A stretch of 64,000 nucleotides of DNA, from positions 3,073,575 through 3,137,574 of the forward strand of contig RHLH01000001.1 in NCBI GenBank assembly GCA_003712165.1. The letters run 5' to 3'. The notes below the pieces were generated by a model. That model saw only the letters and a list, made by a program, of their open reading frames with translations, had not been told where the DNA came from and did no database searches. Made by a program: the position numbers and the translations under genes. Shown here in pieces: positions 41,990-53,086 of the stretch. Numbering within the stretch: the stretch's first letter is position 1; the number at the start of each line of letters is the position of its first letter. This DNA is from Phycisphaera sp. GTDB taxonomy: Bacteria; Planctomycetota; Phycisphaerae; Phycisphaerales; UBA1924.

Positions 41990-43615
41990 TCACGCACGCT
42001 TCCTACGCGCCACACCCAATCCCGCCAGCCCAACAAGAGCCATCGATGCAGGCGCGGGCACAACGAACACGTTCCCCGCGAGCATCGCGTCTGTGTTGTA
42101 CGCGATGATGTCCGCAAGGCTCGTGCTCTCGATCTCGCTCAGCCAGGGGAGCAGATCCGCGTCATTCAGGTAGAAGAAGCGGTCGCCGTCACGCATGCGC
42201 GCGAACTGGTCGGCGAAGATCGCCATCAGCGTTTCGCCGATCGCGGCACCAGGCGCGTGATCCTCGGCCATCAGCCCGATCCACGCATCAACGCTGTCGA
42301 TGTCGTTGTCGTACGCCTGGGCGATCGCCGCCGCGAGGCTCGTGTCGCTCGTGATGTCGTCGAAGCTGTCCACGCGCTCGAGCCCGAAGTCCTCGCGCAT
42401 CGTGTTGTAGTCTGCAACGCCGTGGTCGCGCCCTCGCTGGAGGTTCAGCGACAGCAGATCGAGACCGCCCGAACCGGGAGGCCCGAAGAGCATGTTGCGG
42501 ACATCGTCGATGACCTGCGTGTCCACCTCGTTGGCCTCCTGCCACGCGAGGCCCCGCATGAGGTCCTCCATCACACCATCCGGTGTGACAAGGTCCGGGT
42601 TGAAGAAGGACTCGAAGAGGTTGTACGACCCGTTGTCCTGACCCTGCGGCCCGATGAGCAACATCTGCTCGTTCAGCATCGTGTGCCCGAAGCGGTACGC
42701 GGCTGTCGTGAACGCGCTCGACATCGAGGGATCGACGTTGCTGTCGTAGCCCGCATAGGCGTCGATCTTGCCGCCCATCATCGAGGGCAGCCAGTCCTCG
42801 TACGTGATCTTCTGAATCTCGGCTCCGACGATCTTGCGCGCGGTCTGGTAGATCCGCTCGTCGTCCCAGCCCGGATTCTGTGCGCCAAGCGTGTCGGCCC
42901 AGCGGTTGTGCTCACGCACAAAGAGCGTGTGCATCGCGGTCAGCCCGACCTGCTCGTTGGCGCGCACATCGCCGCCCAGGAAGAGCGACTCGTCCGGCGC
43001 ACCGGTGTCGTTGGCGTTGGGCAGGCCGAACGTGTTGCGGGGCATGAACCCGTCACTCGTCATGAGCAGGCGACCGCCCGAGTGTTCGCGGAGCGTTGTA
43101 GCGCGTGTCTCGTTGGAGCCGTAGACCATTGAACCGTCGAGGAAGTGTGTGATCTCGTTGGCGTGCTGGCGGGGGGAGTTGACGCCGTCGATGCAGAGCG
43201 AGCGGTTGAAGTGGATCGTCGCGGTGCCCGTGTTCATTGGATCGAACCACGGGTCACCCGCGGGGACCGCGATGTTCGCAGGGTCGGCGGCGTTGGTGCC
43301 CACGAGCGCGAAGTCGTGGTCGATGAACTGCCCCCACTGCCAGAACATGCTCGAGAGATCCCGCCCGTTGCCAAGCGGCGCGGTCTGCGTGCCCAGCGCG
43401 TTGGAGATCGTGCGCGCCGAGGGGCGGGGCATCATGGAGCCGAGCCCGTCCTGATACATCGCGCCGCTGGCCTCCCGCAAGAGCAGCGTGCCGGCGGACC
43501 CGAGGTTGTGGTTGGATAGGTTGTTCCCCGTGCCGTTGATCGAGCGGTAGTCCTGGGCACCGACAGACACAGCCATCCCTGCCGAGAGGGCACAAGCAAA
43601 CGTCGAACGCATCAT
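41990..43615 (-). CDS. Secreted animal-type heme peroxidase with PEP-CTERM tail
   Basis: 541 aa with a signal peptide and a peroxidasin-type heme peroxidase domain. WQWGQFIDHDF holds the distal histidine H100 and the calcium-binding Asp, MHTLFVREHNRWAD the following helix, and AAYRFGHTMLNEQ (about 309) the proximal histidine. The C-terminus VPAPASMALVGLAGLGVARRKRA is a PEP-CTERM sorting signal (motif variant PAPAS, a transmembrane stretch, then a basic end), processed by an exosortase not found here. Such enzymes oxidise halides or phenols outside the cell. It is divergent from nuoF across 253 bp. Confidence 0.92.
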   Translation of the reverse strand: MMRSTFACALSAGMAVSVGAQDYRSINGTGNNLSNHNLGSAGTLLLREASGAMYQDGLGSMMPRPSARTISNALGTQTAPLGNGRDLSSMFWQWGQFIDHDFALVGTNAADPANIAVPAGDPWFDPMNTGTATIHFNRSLCIDGVNSPRQHANEITHFLDGSMVYGSNETRATTLREHSGGRLLMTSDGFMPRNTFGLPNANDTGAPDESLFLGGDVRANEQVGLTAMHTLFVREHNRWADTLGAQNPGWDDERIYQTARKIVGAEIQKITYEDWLPSMMGGKIDAYAGYDSNVDPSMSSAFTTAAYRFGHTMLNEQMLLIGPQGQDNGSYNLFESFFNPDLVTPDGVMEDLMRGLAWQEANEVDTQVIDDVRNMLFGPPGSGGLDLLSLNLQRGRDHGVADYNTMREDFGLERVDSFDDITSDTSLAAAIAQAYDNDIDSVDAWIGLMAEDHAPGAAIGETLMAIFADQFARMRDGDRFFYLNDADLLPWLSEIESTSLADIIAYNTDAMLAGNVFVVPAPASMALVGLAGLGVARRKRA

Positions 43616-43868
43616 CTTTGATTCCCTTCAGTCATTGCGCAGCCGCCTCGCCGAAGGCAGCCGCAACACTGGGAATAAACAACAACCCGCCGCGATGACC
43701 AGCGAATCAGGCCCGGATCGGGGTCAAAATCCACATAAGACTGTCCGAAATTCCCTTGGACCGCCCGATCGGGTTGCGTCAGGCTCGGAGACGCCCTCAA
43801 CAGCCCCGCGCGACGCTAGTATCTGCTCCAACCAACGACCCAAACCCTTCTGGGGCGGAGCATTGTCC

Positions 43869-45278
<1,410 letters not shown>

Positions 45279-45334
45279 GTGCAACACGGCGGGCCCTCGC
45301 CCGTAGTGCTGGTATGACTGGAGAGACCAAACCG

Positions 45335-46411
45335 ATGCGATCCGCAAAGAGAATGCTCGTCATTGCTGGGGCGGTGTTTGCCGCGACGCACGCCGCCTCT
45401 CAGCCTCTGGCTACGGGTCCGACCTCCAACGACGAGAAGCTGCCGGGCGTGGAGATCCTGCACGATCGCGCCGATGCGTTGCTCCCATCGGCACGGACCG
45501 AAACCGGCGCGGCGTTCCTCGAAGCAACCAAGCGGCTGCCCACCCGTCTCCGCAGGTACCTCTGGGTCAACCAGAAGTTCTCCGTTGCCTACTCCGAAGC
45601 GCAGTACGCGGACCTCAGCGAGCGCGAGAAGAACCCGCTGCGGTTCCGGCCGGTCACCGAACTCGCGTACTACATGGGCATCGCAGAGCGTCCGCTCATG
45701 GACTTCCTGCCGATCGACCTCGTGGTCCACGGCACCGACATGGAATCACCAGAGGGACTCGCCCGCCGGAAGATATTGCTCTACAACCCACGAGTGAGCA
45801 CGCAGGGCTGGCTGCTCGCCAGTCTCGGCGCAGATGTCACGATCCTGCACGACCAAGTCCGGATGAGCGGCGTGTACTCGCAGTACAAGGACTACGGCAC
45901 TGTCGAGAGTGTCATAGATGGCCCCGACGGTTCGCTCAGGTTCATCCGCGCCGACTGGCCGAACCAGCCCGCCGAGGACATGGGCGATGGGTACGACATC
46001 GTCATCGTCTCGGACTGGATCTCAGAGGGGCTGAGTATCAGGTCCGCCGTCCCGCCGAGATGGGTGACCCCCGGCAGACCCATGCGTGAGATGGCATCAA
46101 GCCCCGACCAGTTCCTCGGAGGCGTCGCCCAAATCCTGGCACCCGGAGGCCGGTTCATCACGTACGCCTACGGCCCGATCGAACCCCGCCGGGCGGCCAT
46201 GTCGCAGCCATACTCGAACGTCCGGGCCCCCTACACGGCCGAGGCGATCGCCGATTCCGGGCTGGAAGTATTCGTGCTCGACGCCGACGACTCCGACGCG
46301 TTTCTGGAGGCCTCAATCGCAACGGACTACCGGGAACCAGCGCTCAACGACGAGGGTATACCCACCTTGATCGCGGCCTACACCATCTTCGTGAAGCCCT
46401 CGACCGATTGA
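45335..46411 (+). CDS. Exported protein with methyltransferase-like Rossmann domain
   Basis: 358 aa. The ATG at 45335 has GGAGAG 8 bp upstream and begins a clear signal peptide (MRSAKRMLVIAGAVFAATHAASQ); an ATG 21 bp earlier is possible. The mature part has GWLLASLGADVTILHDQ, GDGYDIVIVSDWISEG and VAQILAPGGRFITYAYGP, landmarks of class I methyltransferases, but a canonical glycine-rich SAM loop (DxGxGxG) is not seen. SAM is not expected in the periplasm, so it is probably a non-methylating relative, or acts on something unusual. Function unknown. Confidence 0.68.
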   Translation: MRSAKRMLVIAGAVFAATHAASQPLATGPTSNDEKLPGVEILHDRADALLPSARTETGAAFLEATKRLPTRLRRYLWVNQKFSVAYSEAQYADLSEREKNPLRFRPVTELAYYMGIAERPLMDFLPIDLVVHGTDMESPEGLARRKILLYNPRVSTQGWLLASLGADVTILHDQVRMSGVYSQYKDYGTVESVIDGPDGSLRFIRADWPNQPAEDMGDGYDIVIVSDWISEGLSIRSAVPPRWVTPGRPMREMASSPDQFLGGVAQILAPGGRFITYAYGPIEPRRAAMSQPYSNVRAPYTAEAIADSGLEVFVLDADDSDAFLEASIATDYREPALNDEGIPTLIAAYTIFVKPSTD

Positions 46412-46579
46412 CCGGGTTAATCGGACCCACGCTCTCGGACCCACGCGTGCATCATTTCCCCGAAAGTCGCCCCACGGGCGTGCCGACATCGCGTACAGTG
46501 CCCTATGCCCACCCGGCGTGCGGGTCGGGCTTCACCTGAGCGGCTTCTGTTCCACAATGCCGCCCGGATCCGTCGAACG

Positions 46580-47137
46580 ATGGACGAGAAACCAGAGCCT
46601 CCCGCGGAAGACGACAGTCCGGGTCGACCTATGCCCGGCGTGCCCGCAGCGGACGCCCCAACAGCTGGCCTTGCCGACCTCGGATCGCTTTTGAGCAGCG
46701 ATGAGTTCACGGCTCTCGGTGCGCACACCGAACGCCTCATGGCTGTGCTCGCGCGCGAACACGTCCGAGGCGATATCCGCGTAACGGTCATCGACGACGC
46801 CGAGATGAGCCGTCAGCACGAGACCCACAAGAACACGCCCGGCACGACCGACGTGCTGACCTTTGACCTCGCGCCAAACAACGACAGAGCCCTTGATGCG
46901 GACATCTTGATCTGCGCCGACGAGGCCCGCCGGCAATCCGGCCAGCGTGGTCACAGCGCGGTCAGCGAACTCATGCTCTACATCGTCCACGCTGTCCTGC
47001 ACTGCACCGGCTACGACGACGCTGATGACGAGGGCGACCGCGGCGCCAAGGCGATGCACGCGCGTGAGGACGAGATTCTGACCGAGCTCGGTCTGGGCGC
47101 GGTGTTCCACACCCAGAGCGCAGGGGATGCGTCATGA
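46580..47137 (+). CDS. ybeY: Endoribonuclease YbeY (16S rRNA maturation)
   Basis: 185 aa from the ATG at 46580 (an ATG 75 bp upstream gives 210 aa; neither has a good ribosome site). It is a metal-dependent RNase for rRNA processing and quality control. TDVLTFDLAP and IVHAVLHCTGYDD form the signature. The usual motif is H-x3-H-x5-H with GYDH; here the third histidine is Asp (GYDD), so the metal site is altered. The stop overlaps the next start (ATGA), as commonly seen for ybeY and a CorC/CNNM gene. Confidence 0.85.
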   Translation: MDEKPEPPAEDDSPGRPMPGVPAADAPTAGLADLGSLLSSDEFTALGAHTERLMAVLAREHVRGDIRVTVIDDAEMSRQHETHKNTPGTTDVLTFDLAPNNDRALDADILICADEARRQSGQRGHSAVSELMLYIVHAVLHCTGYDDADDEGDRGAKAMHAREDEILTELGLGAVFHTQSAGDAS

Positions 47138-48498
47138 GCGCGACATGGGCGTTCTGGATCGGGCTGCTCGCGCTGGTGATCGGCGCGGTGTGCTCGACAC
47201 TGCAGCAGTCGTTGCGCACACTCGCGAGGTCGAAGATCGACCAGCAGGCGGGCGGCGGCTCGACAAGCCTCCAGGCCAGAGCAGAGAAAATCCTGGAGGA
47301 CCGAACCGGGCACGCCGCGTCGATCGCGCTGCCACGCGTCCTTGCGAACATCGTCTTCGCGCTTGCGGTCCTGACTTGGGTCAGCAGGCTCAAGCAGCAC
47401 CCGGAGTCGATCGGCTTCACCACCTCGGATCTCGCGATCGCTGCGGTGATCGCGACGCCGCTGCTCTGGCTTATCGGGTACGTGCTCCCGCTCTCGATCG
47501 CGACACACGCGGGTGAGCGGATGGTGCTGGTCTTCTCGCCCCTGCTCCGCGGCGCACACCTGGCGACCGCGCCGCTCCGCAAGGTGCTGGCGGGGATGGA
47601 CGAGGCGGTGCGCAGGCTCGCGGGCGCGCAGCCATCGAACGGGCACGACGCGCTCAACGCAGAACTCCTGAGCATGGTCGAGAAAGGCGAGGCAGAGGGG
47701 CAGCTCGACGAGGCCGAGCGCGACATGATCGAGGGCGTCGTCAGCTTCCGCACGACGAGCGTCGAGCGCATCATGACGCCCAGGACCGAGATCGAGGCGA
47801 TCGAGCTCACCGACGACCTCGACAAGGTGCGCAAGCTCGTGAAAGAGTGCGGCCACAGCCGGATTCCGGTCTACCGCGAGAACATGGACGACATCGTGGG
47901 CATCCTGTACGCCAAGGATCTGCTGCACTGGCTGGGCGAGTCCAAGCCGGGAACGCCCTTCAAGCTTGAGAACGTTGTGCGCGATGCCCTGTTCGTGCCC
48001 GAGCAGAAGGCCGTCCGCGAACTGCTGTCCGAGCTCGTCACACACAAGGTGCACCTTGCGATGGTCGCCGACGAGTACGGCGGGACGTCTGGCCTTGTCA
48101 CGATCGAGGACATCATCGAGGAAGTCTTCGGCGAGATCCGCGACGAGTACGACGAGGGCGAAGAAGACGAGCCCTCGATCAGCATTGACCTGGGAGAACG
48201 CCGAGCCGAGGCGGACGCGGCGCTCCGCGTGGACGATGCCAACGACGAGCTCGAAGCCTTGGGCGTCGAGATCCCCGAGAGCGACGAGTACGACACGCTG
48301 GGTGGGTTCGTTGTAACCACGCTGGGGCACATAGCCGAGGTCGGCGAGACGATGCAGCTCGAGAACGTGACGGTTCGCGTGACCGAATCGAGCCCGACGC
48401 GTGTGCTGCGTGTCACGATCGAGGCGAGAGACGAGGCGCCCGTCGCGGGCCCGGTCGAGGACGCCCCCAGCAGCTCGAGCCCCGCCGAGGGCGAGTGA
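47134..48498 (+). CDS. CNNM/CorC-type membrane transporter-like protein (hemolysin C family)
   Basis: 454 aa. Residues 1 to about 150 form the DUF21 membrane domain (several spans). Residues about 205-330 hold a CBS pair (VERIMTPRTEIEAIELTDDL, SRIPVYRENMDDIVGILYAKDLL), and the C-terminal CorC/HlyC domain includes YGGTSGLVTIEDIIEEVFGEI and LGGFVVTTLG. The family is implicated in magnesium or cobalt export. It is translationally coupled to ybeY by a 4 bp overlap and followed 21 bp later by cysS, giving a likely three-gene operon. Confidence 0.92.
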   Translation: MSATWAFWIGLLALVIGAVCSTLQQSLRTLARSKIDQQAGGGSTSLQARAEKILEDRTGHAASIALPRVLANIVFALAVLTWVSRLKQHPESIGFTTSDLAIAAVIATPLLWLIGYVLPLSIATHAGERMVLVFSPLLRGAHLATAPLRKVLAGMDEAVRRLAGAQPSNGHDALNAELLSMVEKGEAEGQLDEAERDMIEGVVSFRTTSVERIMTPRTEIEAIELTDDLDKVRKLVKECGHSRIPVYRENMDDIVGILYAKDLLHWLGESKPGTPFKLENVVRDALFVPEQKAVRELLSELVTHKVHLAMVADEYGGTSGLVTIEDIIEEVFGEIRDEYDEGEEDEPSISIDLGERRAEADAALRVDDANDELEALGVEIPESDEYDTLGGFVVTTLGHIAEVGETMQLENVTVRVTESSPTRVLRVTIEARDEAPVAGPVEDAPSSSSPAEGE

Positions 48499-48519
48499 CC
48501 CGCTGCTACCATTGGCCCT

Positions 48520-50091
48520 ATGCCGATGCAGCTGTACAACACGCTTACCCGCAAGAAAGAGCCGCTCGTGCCCCAAGATCCGTCGCGGATCACGTTCTAC
48601 ACCTGCGGCCCCACGGTCTACGACGACGCGCACATCGGGAACTTCCGATCGTTCCTTGCCGCGGACCTGCTGCGCCGCTGGCTGGAGAGCCCGCTCTGCG
48701 AGCTCATGACTGAGTCGGGCGAGACCCACGCCGGCCCGCGCGTCGTGCGCCACATCATGAACATCACGGACGTTGGTCACATGACTGACGACGATGTCGC
48801 CGACGGCGGGGGCGAGGACAAGATGCAGGCCGCGACCAAGCGGCTTCTGGAACAGAAGAAAGCCGGCGCGAGCCACATCGGCGAGGTTGACCCGAACGAC
48901 CCGAGGCAGATCGCGGACTTCTACGCCGAGCGTTTCCTTGAGGACGCACGAGCGCTGGGTCTGAAGGTCGCGCTTGAGGCGAACGAATCGGAGGCGAAAC
49001 GCAGAGAGCTCATGCCCAAGGCGACCGAGTCGATCGACGGCATGCGCGGGATGATCGAGGACCTCGCGTCCAAGGGATTCGCGTACCGAGCGGGCGACGC
49101 GGTCTACTTCGACGTGCAGAAGTATGATCGCTACGGCGAGCTCTCGGGCAACACGCTTGACAAGATCCGCTCCGGCGCCGGCGGCAGGGTCGCCGACGAG
49201 CACACCGCCGAGAAGCACTCGCCCGCGGACTTCCTGCTGTGGAAGGCGGACGCGTCGCACCTGATGCGCTGGCCCGGTCCCGTGATCGGGGGCGAAGCTG
49301 TCGGCGAGGGCTACCCGGGCTGGCACATCGAGTGCTCGGTCATGGCGCGCGCTGCGCTCGGCGACGTGATCGATCTGCACTCGGGCGGCGAGGACAACAT
49401 CTTCCCCCACCACGAGTGTGAACGGGCCCAGTCCTGCTGCGCCACGGGCAACGACACCTTCGCCCGCCACTGGTTCCACGGCAGGTTCCTGCAGGTCGAG
49501 GGCGAGAAGATGTCTAAGAGCAAGGGCAACTTCTTCACCGCGCGCGACCTCTTCGCACAGGGGCACGAGCCAGCCGCGGTGAGGCTCGAGTTGATCAAGA
49601 CACACTACCGCACGAACGCGAACTTCACGCAGCAGGGTCTGAAGGATTCGGCGCGCACCGTCACACGTCTGCGCAAGATCGTGGAAGAGGGCGAGACAAA
49701 CCCGGGCGACCCGACTGACACGGGCGTGCTCGAAGCGTTCGGGCGTGCGATGCAGGACGACCTGAATATCGCCGAAGCGATCGGCGTGCTCGGCGCATGG
49801 CGGCACTCTATCGAGAAACCGACTTCGGGCGATGCCGAAATCGCAAAACAGATCGACCGGGTTCTCGGGCTGCTCGGGCTCGCGCAGAGTGAATCGACCG
49901 AGACAGAGATCGGCGAGTACCAGGACGGCATCACGCCTGATCCCGAGATCGAATCTTTGCTCGCAAAGCGTGCTGAGGCGCGCAAGAACAAGGACTTCGC
50001 CACGAGTGACGCGATCCGGGATGAGCTTGCCGGGAAGGGCTACGCGATCAAAGACGTCGCCGGGGGCAAGGTCGAGGTCTCGCGGAAGTAG
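48520..50091 (+). CDS. cysS: Cysteinyl-tRNA synthetase
   Basis: 523 aa class I synthetase that charges tRNA-Cys. The N-terminus has TFYTCGPTVYDDAHIGN with zinc ligand C29 and the HIGH-type motif HIGN. GWHIECSVMA and HSGGEDNIFPHHECE follow, then the KMSKS loop EKMSKSKGNFF (about 328-338). It is longer than many (about 460), partly through an insertion near residues 95-130. The closing region EIESLLAKRAEARKNKDFATSDAIRDEL is typical. It sits downstream of the CNNM gene and convergent with the GAF/GGDEF gene. Confidence 0.96.
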   Translation: MPMQLYNTLTRKKEPLVPQDPSRITFYTCGPTVYDDAHIGNFRSFLAADLLRRWLESPLCELMTESGETHAGPRVVRHIMNITDVGHMTDDDVADGGGEDKMQAATKRLLEQKKAGASHIGEVDPNDPRQIADFYAERFLEDARALGLKVALEANESEAKRRELMPKATESIDGMRGMIEDLASKGFAYRAGDAVYFDVQKYDRYGELSGNTLDKIRSGAGGRVADEHTAEKHSPADFLLWKADASHLMRWPGPVIGGEAVGEGYPGWHIECSVMARAALGDVIDLHSGGEDNIFPHHECERAQSCCATGNDTFARHWFHGRFLQVEGEKMSKSKGNFFTARDLFAQGHEPAAVRLELIKTHYRTNANFTQQGLKDSARTVTRLRKIVEEGETNPGDPTDTGVLEAFGRAMQDDLNIAEAIGVLGAWRHSIEKPTSGDAEIAKQIDRVLGLLGLAQSESTETEIGEYQDGITPDPEIESLLAKRAEARKNKDFATSDAIRDELAGKGYAIKDVAGGKVEVSRK

Positions 50092-50111
50092 GACGTGACG
50101 CCGAGGGCTGC

Positions 50112-51185
50112 TCAGGCAGCGATCTTGCCGGAGGCGTCGTCGCCTTCGACGAACTCGTACTCGACGCAGTTGCCGCCCGAGGACCGCGCCGATTCGATGG
50201 CGTGCTGGGCGGCTCTGTGCTGCACCGAGCCGTAGTTGTCGGTCGGATTCTGGCAATACCCCATGCCCACGCTCAGCGTGACGCTGTGCTCGCCCGACGC
50301 CAGAGTGATCGGAGTCTCGGCGACGCGTTGTCTGATCTGCTGCGCGATGGCAAGGCACCCGGCGCGATCTGTGCCGGGAGCGAGCAAGACAGTGAATTCA
50401 TCGGGCCCGCTTCTGCCCACCGCGTCGATCGATCTCGCCGACGCGAGCGCGCGCTTTGCGACCTGCCTGATAACCTCGTCTGCAGACTCGGGTCCCGCGG
50501 ACGATCTCAGGCTCTCGTCCCCGTCGACGCGGGCGATGACGACCGCGGAACTCCGATGGCTCTTTCGCGCCTCGGCATGATACAGGAACCTGATCTCCTC
50601 GATCGTTTCCTCGTTCCACAGGCGTGTGAGTTCGTCAACCCTGGACGTGTCCTGAGACGCGCTGGCGAGCATCATCATGTTCCGCTGGATGTCGCAGTCA
50701 GGCCTTACCCTGATCTCCGACTCGACGAGTGAGGCGAGATCCTCGAGCGTCTTCAGCTCATCGGCGCTCAGGTCGCGAGGTTTGTGATCGATCACACACA
50801 AAGCCGCGATGGCACATCCGTTCTGCGCTTTCACCGGGATGCCGGCGTAGAAGACAATGCGAGGCTCGCCTGTAACGAGCGGGTTGTCTTTGAACCGATC
50901 GTCCTCGCGCGCATCGCGGATGATAAACGGCTTCGTGTTCAGAATGGTGTGGCCGCAGAACGAAACCGCCCGGCTCGTCTGGCAGACCGCCAGCCCATCG
51001 ATGGACTTGAACCACTGCCTGTCGGTGTCAATGAGAGAGACTGCTGCGATCGGCACATCGAGCAGCTTGCGCGCCATGCGCATGAGGCGTTCGAACCGGT
51101 CCTCAAGCGGCGTGTCTAGCAGCCGAGTCGCGCGAAGCGCCGCCAGCCGCATGGGTTCATTGGTGCTTAGCTCTGGCTCGATCAT
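50112..51185 (-). CDS. GAF sensor with degenerate GGDEF domain
   Basis: 357 aa. The N-terminal GAF domain (LDVPIAAVSLIDTDRQWFKS, FCGHTILNTKPFIIRDAREDDRF, FYAGIPVKAQNGCAIAALCVID) resembles that of bacterial sensor cyclases. The C-terminal half keeps the diguanylate cyclase layout (DELTRLWNEETI, then GRSGPDEFTVLLAPG near 262), but the active-site GGDEF reads GPDEF and the DxLTxLxNR box is altered. It may be a c-di-GMP-binding or inactive relative. The ATG at 51185 fits the conserved start. Its role could be redox or ligand sensing. Confidence 0.8.
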   Translation of the reverse strand: MIEPELSTNEPMRLAALRATRLLDTPLEDRFERLMRMARKLLDVPIAAVSLIDTDRQWFKSIDGLAVCQTSRAVSFCGHTILNTKPFIIRDAREDDRFKDNPLVTGEPRIVFYAGIPVKAQNGCAIAALCVIDHKPRDLSADELKTLEDLASLVESEIRVRPDCDIQRNMMMLASASQDTSRVDELTRLWNEETIEEIRFLYHAEARKSHRSSAVVIARVDGDESLRSSAGPESADEVIRQVAKRALASARSIDAVGRSGPDEFTVLLAPGTDRAGCLAIAQQIRQRVAETPITLASGEHSVTLSVGMGYCQNPTDNYGSVQHRAAQHAIESARSSGGNCVEYEFVEGDDASGKIAA

Positions 51186-51424
51186 GCTCGTACCCCGGAC
51201 GAGGCTGCTCACGGGCGACCTCTGATTCCAAATCGGCCCGCTTGAGAAGCACATAAATTGTGTACACGATTGATGCACCAAAATCCGGGCATGTCCTGCC
51301 CCACATGGGGTGAATACAGGTATGAATGCGTGCAAACGCAGCATTGAACTGGGCTTGCGAAGGTCCGTTCCTGCATATCCCCATTCAGGGTACGGCCCCG
51401 ACGGGTCGCGTACGCTATGGCTCC

Positions 51425-53086
51425 ATGCGAAGACTGCCCGTCACGCTGTGGCGCCACATCACGACCGATCTCTGGAAGCTGCTGCTTCTGACGACTGCGG
51501 TGCTGGTCTGCGTGATCTCGTTCGCGATCACGATCAAACCGCTCGCCGACGGGGAGCTCTCGCCCCTTGACGCGATCAGCTTCATGCTCTTCGCGTGCGT
51601 GCCCATGCTCGCGTACGCGCTGCCCTTCGCCGCCGGGTTCGCGGCGACGCTGGTCTTCCACCGGATGTCACAGGACAACGAGTTGCTCGCCTCTCACGCC
51701 GGGGGTGTGAGCCACAGACGGATCCTTGCGCCTGCACTCTTTACGGGTGTCCTGCTGGCGATCGTTGTCGGGCTGATGTCAGACCAGGTGATCCCAAGGT
51801 TCCTCCGCAACATGGAGAGGCTGATCACCGAGGACGTCGCAAGGCTCATGATCAGCAGGCTCGGACAGGGCGAAACCGTCGAGTTCGGCGGGAACATGAT
51901 CTACGCCGACTCCGCGCAGAGCCTGGACCCCATGGAACTGAACCCGCCTCTGCCCGACGCAGAGAACGTGATCGTGCTCAGGCGGGCAGCGTTTGCAAAC
52001 CTCGACCGCGAGAACAGGATGGAGGGCGGAGGCACTGCCGAACGCGCCTATATCGTGGTGTACCGCGACGGCGAGATCGAACGCGGCGCAGGGTCCGTCG
52101 TCACGCTGGTTGCTGAGAACGCGAGCGTCTGGGGAGACTACGGGTCCGGCGAGAGCGGAAAGCACCAGCAGAGCTTTGCTGTCCCCGGCGCGTTCCGGGA
52201 CGATCCGAAGTTCTGGTCGTTCGGCGAGCTGCGCGACCTGAAGAAGAACCCGAAATCAATCGCACAGGTTGGGCACTGGCACAAGAGGCTCGCGTTCCGA
52301 GCCAGTGCTGTTGCCATGCTCGAGGATGTCAACCGGAACCTTCGCGCCACGGGTGAGGCACAACTGCCCATGTCAGGCGGCGACACGCTCGTGATCAGGG
52401 CGGGCGGTCTCGGCCCGATCGACTGGCTGACCAGGCCCATCTACGGCACGGGTGGTCAGCCGGTTGTGGTTGAACGCATCAGTCGGGCGGGCAGCGTCAC
52501 CAGGTACACCGCCGAGACCGCGGCGATCGAAACAGACCGCGTGGACGAGCTCGCTGCGCAGTTCGTCACAGCGAGGATCAACCTCGAAGAAGTCACGACC
52601 AGCACGGGTACGGGCGAGGCCGTGCGGGGCAAAAGGAAATCCCAGACCATCCCGGGGGTGTTGGCCAACGAAGATCTCGTGCTCGGCTACAGCGAAATGA
52701 GCCTCGATGAGTTGCTCGCGGAAACGAACTACGGCGCCGAAGGAGTCCCGCGGGCAGTCTCGGACGCGCAATGGAACGGTAAGACGCGCGAGCAGACGCT
52801 CCAGCGTGAGATTGTCTCGAAGACCCACCAGCGGGTCGCAATGAGCGCGGCGTGCCTGGTCATGGTGCTCGTGGGCGCCACAGTCGCGATGAAGCTCCGC
52901 GAAGCGCTGCCGCTGGCGGTCTATCTCTGGGCCTTCTTCCCGGCGCTCGGGTGCGTGCTTGTGATCAGCACGGGCGAGCAGCTCGCGCAGCAGTCCGGGT
53001 TCATCGGCCTGGCGATCATGTGGGGCTCGGTGCTGGGCCTGCTCGGCTACGCGCTGGCGACGTACAAGCAGGTGGCGATGCGATGA
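51425..53086 (+). CDS. LptF/LptG-family LPS export permease (long form)
   Basis: 553 aa. N-terminal spans (LLLLTTAVLVCVISFAITI, MLFACVPMLAYALPFAAGFAATLVF) are followed by HRMSQDNELLASHAGGVSHRRIL, the cytoplasmic coupling loop of YjgP/YjgQ proteins, then a periplasmic region of about 300 residues, much longer than in E. coli LptF/G, and C-terminal spans. It pulls LPS from the inner membrane with LptB as ATPase. The next gene encodes the partner permease and overlaps it by 4 bp. The ATG at 51425 is chosen. Whether it is LptF or LptG cannot be decided by eye. Confidence 0.85.
   Translation: MRRLPVTLWRHITTDLWKLLLLTTAVLVCVISFAITIKPLADGELSPLDAISFMLFACVPMLAYALPFAAGFAATLVFHRMSQDNELLASHAGGVSHRRILAPALFTGVLLAIVVGLMSDQVIPRFLRNMERLITEDVARLMISRLGQGETVEFGGNMIYADSAQSLDPMELNPPLPDAENVIVLRRAAFANLDRENRMEGGGTAERAYIVVYRDGEIERGAGSVVTLVAENASVWGDYGSGESGKHQQSFAVPGAFRDDPKFWSFGELRDLKKNPKSIAQVGHWHKRLAFRASAVAMLEDVNRNLRATGEAQLPMSGGDTLVIRAGGLGPIDWLTRPIYGTGGQPVVVERISRAGSVTRYTAETAAIETDRVDELAAQFVTARINLEEVTTSTGTGEAVRGKRKSQTIPGVLANEDLVLGYSEMSLDELLAETNYGAEGVPRAVSDAQWNGKTREQTLQREIVSKTHQRVAMSAACLVMVLVGATVAMKLREALPLAVYLWAFFPALGCVLVISTGEQLAQQSGFIGLAIMWGSVLGLLGYALATYKQVAMR

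Noticed and set aside
47011..50358. A 1115-codon open frame on the minus strand
   Set aside because: It runs opposite ybeY, the CNNM gene and cysS, all recognisable. Its composition is that of a frame shadow and no motif is seen.
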